A stretch of DNA of 6,998 bases from Phycisphaeraceae bacterium (GTDB lineage Bacteria; Planctomycetota; Phycisphaerae; Phycisphaerales; Phycisphaeraceae): the NCBI GenBank assembly GCA_007119405.1, contig SKPT01000502.1, positions 1 through 6,998 of the forward strand, written 5' to 3'. A program made the position numbers and the translations under genes. This document shows positions 4,728-6,998 of this stretch, one piece after another (the stretch's first letter is position 1; every line of letters begins with the position of its first letter). The notes beneath the pieces are model-generated. The model saw nothing but the letters and a program-made list of their open reading frames with translations, did no database searches and had not been told where the DNA came from.

Positions 4728-6998
4728 TCACCCCGGCAGCGCCACCTCCGTGCGCTCGCCCCCCGGCAGCTCCACGCGCTGGCCCGCCCACGCGAACACG
4801 CCCGGCACGCCCGCGGGCAGGGTCACCGTCGCCTGGCAGCGCTGCGCCTCGTCGATGTCCATCAGCAGCTTGATCTCGCCGCCTCCCGGATGTGGCACCG
4901 TGCTCTCGAGGTGGCGCAGCGGGCCCGGGCTCGGGGCGATGCTGACGCGGGCGAAGCCCGCGGCCGCGGGACGGATGCCGGCGAGCGAGGCGTGCATGTG
5001 GTAGATCGGATGCGCGCCCCAGGCGTGGCAGTCCGAGCGCGTCGGCTCGGGCTGCTCCAGCGGCGTGCACAGGCCCGTGCGCACCATCTGCTTCCAGAGG
5101 TCCAGGTGTTTGACGATCAGGTCGCCGCGGCCGAGCTGGTAGAGCGTCTCGAGCAGATAGAACGAGAAGTAGACGGTGGTGCGGGCCATGTTTCGGCCGT
5201 CGAGCATGCGGGCGACGGCGCGGTCGGCGACGTCGCCGGCGAGCGTGCGGGTGATGAGGCCCAGGCATTGGGCGTGCTCGCTGAAGTGCGTCCGGGCCGG
5301 GTCGTCGGCCAGGCAGCCTTCGCCGTCGTGCCAGAAGTGCTCGAAGACGCTGGCGGCGATGCGCGAGGCGAGATCTTCGCAGCGGTCGGCCAGGGTCTGC
5401 TCGCCATAGGCCCGCTCCAGGGCGGCGGCGCTTTGCAGGGCGAGCACGAACAGCAGGTTGTTGATTGACGTGACGCCCGTGCCGCCATCGGGGGCGTAGC
5501 CGGTGTCCCACTCGGGCACCCAGTCCACGAACGGCCAGCCGGGCAGGCGGCGCAGCAGTGAGCGCTCGTCGAGCAGCGGCAGCAGGTTTTCGATGAGGCA
5601 GCGTACGCCGACCATGCGCTCGCGCACGAACGGGGCGTCGTCGCTCCACCAGGCGTAATCGCGGACCATCGCCACCCAGATCATGGCGAACGTCGGGCTG
5701 AGCTGGAACGGCTCGCTGGGGTAGCGCTCGGCGATGAGCCCCGTGCGCCAGCGCGACCAGTCGAACAGCTCGATGCCCCGGCGGGCCAGCGCGCGGTCGC
5801 GGCTGCACGCGTAGTTGACGAGCATTTGCAGCCGGGTGTCGCCGACGTACATCATCTGCTCGTAGTAGGGGCAGTCCATGTACGTCTCGTGCATGCAGGT
5901 CTGGAGGCCGCGCACGCCGAGCTTGATGATGGGCTCAAGGTCGGCGTCGTCGCTGGTGAAGTGGGCGTCGTTGTCCCACGGATAGCGTGTGGCGACGATG
6001 GCGACGCGCTCGATGCGCAGCGGCGCGTCGGCGGTGCGCAGGCTCAGGCGCACGTAGCGCCCGGAGCGCCACCAGTGGCCCTGGTAGCGCCGCTGCTCGC
6101 CGCCGTCGTGGCGGAAGCGGTCGCCGAAGCCGAACCACGTCTTGCCCGCGACGGCGTTGCGGTCGTTCTTGTCCTTGACGCGCTGGCCCGCGGCGTCGCG
6201 CTCGTAGAGCGACTCGGCCCACTCGAACGCCAGCTCGCTGTCGGCCCCGCCGCTGAGCAGGGCGTGGGCGTAGCCGCAGTAGTAGTCCTCGAGGTCCCAG
6301 ACCACGTGCGCGGCCGTGTGGGCGGGGATCTCGATCGCCTCGCCCGCGAGCACGCGCTGCCAGGGGGCGCAGGCGTCGTTGTCGCAGTCGCCGGCTTCGA
6401 CGTGGTCGCGGCCGGCGTCGTGCACGGCGCGGATGCGTCCGGGCTGGATCAGCCGGCGGATGATGTCGGGCAAGGGGCTTGGGTGGAGCTGCCAGCCGGG
6501 ACGGGCGACGCCGGTGTTGCTGCCTTGCAGCGGCGGCAGGATGACCGCGGGGGTGACGGCGGGCGACGCGGGCTCGTGCCACGCCCGGCCGTCGATCACG
6601 AGCTGATCGCCGATGGCGTGGTAGGCCTTCATGTGCTTGTGCTCGAGCGACCAGCCGGCGAGCTGCTGCACCTGCCACGCCCCGGCCCCGGTGTTGATGA
6701 GCGGCTCCGCGCCTTCGCCGGCGCAGATGAACCCGCCGCGCCACGACACCTGCGCGGTGGGCTGGCCCTGGGCGTGCCACCACACCAGCGCCGCAAGCTC
6801 GTGCTCGCCGGCCGCCAGGTCGATGTCGTACGACGCGAAGCTCCAGTGCAGCAGGTCGCCCCGGTCCGGGCCCATGCCCACGTACGCCCCGTCGAGGTAA
6901 AGCTCGTAGCGATGATCACCGCTGACGTGCAGGCGGATGGTCGTGGGCTTATCGAGCGTGAAGCGGTTGGTGAAGCGCAGGAAGGCCGAGGCATCGAC
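4728..6998 (-). CDS. Alpha-L-rhamnosidase, GH78-type (N-terminus outside window)
   Basis: The stop is TGA at 4730-4728 on the - strand, and 756 residues are readable to the window edge with the frame still open, so the start lies beyond 6998. The GTG at 6881 is not a credible start because the family's N-terminal sequence continues upstream. The enzyme hydrolyses terminal alpha-L-rhamnose from plant or algal polysaccharides and glycosides by inversion. Numbering from the edge: beta-rich N-terminal domains up to about 340, including RYELYLDG (30-37); an (alpha/alpha)6 catalytic domain about 345-677; a C-terminal beta-sandwich to 756. In D-C-P-Y-Y-E-Q-M-M-Y-V-G-D, Asp375, Glu380 and Asp387 have the 0/5/12 spacing of the rhamnose-contacting Asp567, Glu572 and Asp579 of Bacillus GL1 RhaB. 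Glu648 fits the position of RhaB Glu841. FVDWVPEW (490-497) is another conserved patch. A signal peptide cannot be assessed. Substrate is unknown. Confidence 0.88.
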   Translation of the reverse strand, partial: VDASAFLRFTNRFTLDKPTTIRLHVSGDHRYELYLDGAYVGMGPDRGDLLHWSFASYDIDLAAGEHELAALVWWHAQGQPTAQVSWRGGFICAGEGAEPLINTGAGAWQVQQLAGWSLEHKHMKAYHAIGDQLVIDGRAWHEPASPAVTPAVILPPLQGSNTGVARPGWQLHPSPLPDIIRRLIQPGRIRAVHDAGRDHVEAGDCDNDACAPWQRVLAGEAIEIPAHTAAHVVWDLEDYYCGYAHALLSGGADSELAFEWAESLYERDAAGQRVKDKNDRNAVAGKTWFGFGDRFRHDGGEQRRYQGHWWRSGRYVRLSLRTADAPLRIERVAIVATRYPWDNDAHFTSDDADLEPIIKLGVRGLQTCMHETYMDCPYYEQMMYVGDTRLQMLVNYACSRDRALARRGIELFDWSRWRTGLIAERYPSEPFQLSPTFAMIWVAMVRDYAWWSDDAPFVRERMVGVRCLIENLLPLLDERSLLRRLPGWPFVDWVPEWDTGYAPDGGTGVTSINNLLFVLALQSAAALERAYGEQTLADRCEDLASRIAASVFEHFWHDGEGCLADDPARTHFSEHAQCLGLITRTLAGDVADRAVARMLDGRNMARTTVYFSFYLLETLYQLGRGDLIVKHLDLWKQMVRTGLCTPLEQPEPTRSDCHAWGAHPIYHMHASLAGIRPAAAGFARVSIAPSPGPLRHLESTVPHPGGGEIKLLMDIDEAQRCQATVTLPAGVPGVFAWAGQRVELPGGERTEVALPG

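Noticed and set aside
4892..4899. A further GTGGCACC inside the rhamnosidase gene
   Set aside because: It lies in intact coding sequence, has no flanking hairpin and is expected occasionally by chance in GC-rich DNA, so I did not count it with the spacer family.
4085..5468. Open frames crossing the lon-rhamnosidase spacer on both strands (for example 4085-4726 - and 4512-5468 +)
   Set aside because: They run from the antisense or shifted frame of one gene through hairpin DNA into the shadow of the other, without a ribosome binding site or recognisable protein similarity.

Overview
The window looks like a chromosomal segment of a high-GC bacterium, most plausibly a planctomycete of the Phycisphaerae type. 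I infer this from the strong GC bias at third codon positions, the gene types, and above all the intergenic spacers. These carry low-complexity words such as 'acacagatgaacac', 'cgcagagggcgc' and 'ccgcgaaggcgcgaag', which I associate with planctomycete and related genomes. That assignment is from memory and inference; there is no rRNA or other decisive marker.

Layout, left to right. On the + strand: the last 70 codons of an amidophosphoribosyltransferase (purF, 2-214); a PduO-type cob(I)alamin adenosyltransferase (386-949); a small heat-shock protein of the Hsp20/alpha-crystallin family (1220-1636); and a complete ATP-dependent protease Lon (GTG start 1851, stop 4349). On the - strand, convergent with lon, lies most of a GH78-type alpha-L-rhamnosidase (4728-6998). 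It runs off the right edge, so its N-terminus is missing.

The proteins are recognisable families with their key residues intact. Hsp20 and Lon form a plausible proteostasis neighbourhood: one is a holdase for unfolded protein and the other an AAA+ protease for damaged protein. The PurF tail, the cobalamin enzyme and the rhamnosidase have no evident pathway link to them, and the spacers are too large for a tight operon.

The unusual content is between the genes. Each of the four spacers holds inverted-repeat or hairpin DNA: an imperfect inverted pair between purF and pduO (221-355); a repeat word plus two mutually exclusive helices and a leader hairpin before hsp20 (960-1198); a nested inverted repeat with a perfect 17-bp outer arm between hsp20 and lon (1635-1816); and a cluster of five hairpins between lon and the rhamnosidase (4375-4684). 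In that last cluster the octamer GGTGCCAC or its complement recurs, and two hairpins share a C(UUCG)G-closed loop. I see no transposase, CRISPR array, tRNA, rRNA or phage gene. No novel multigene system is evident; the hairpin families are the part worth following up.
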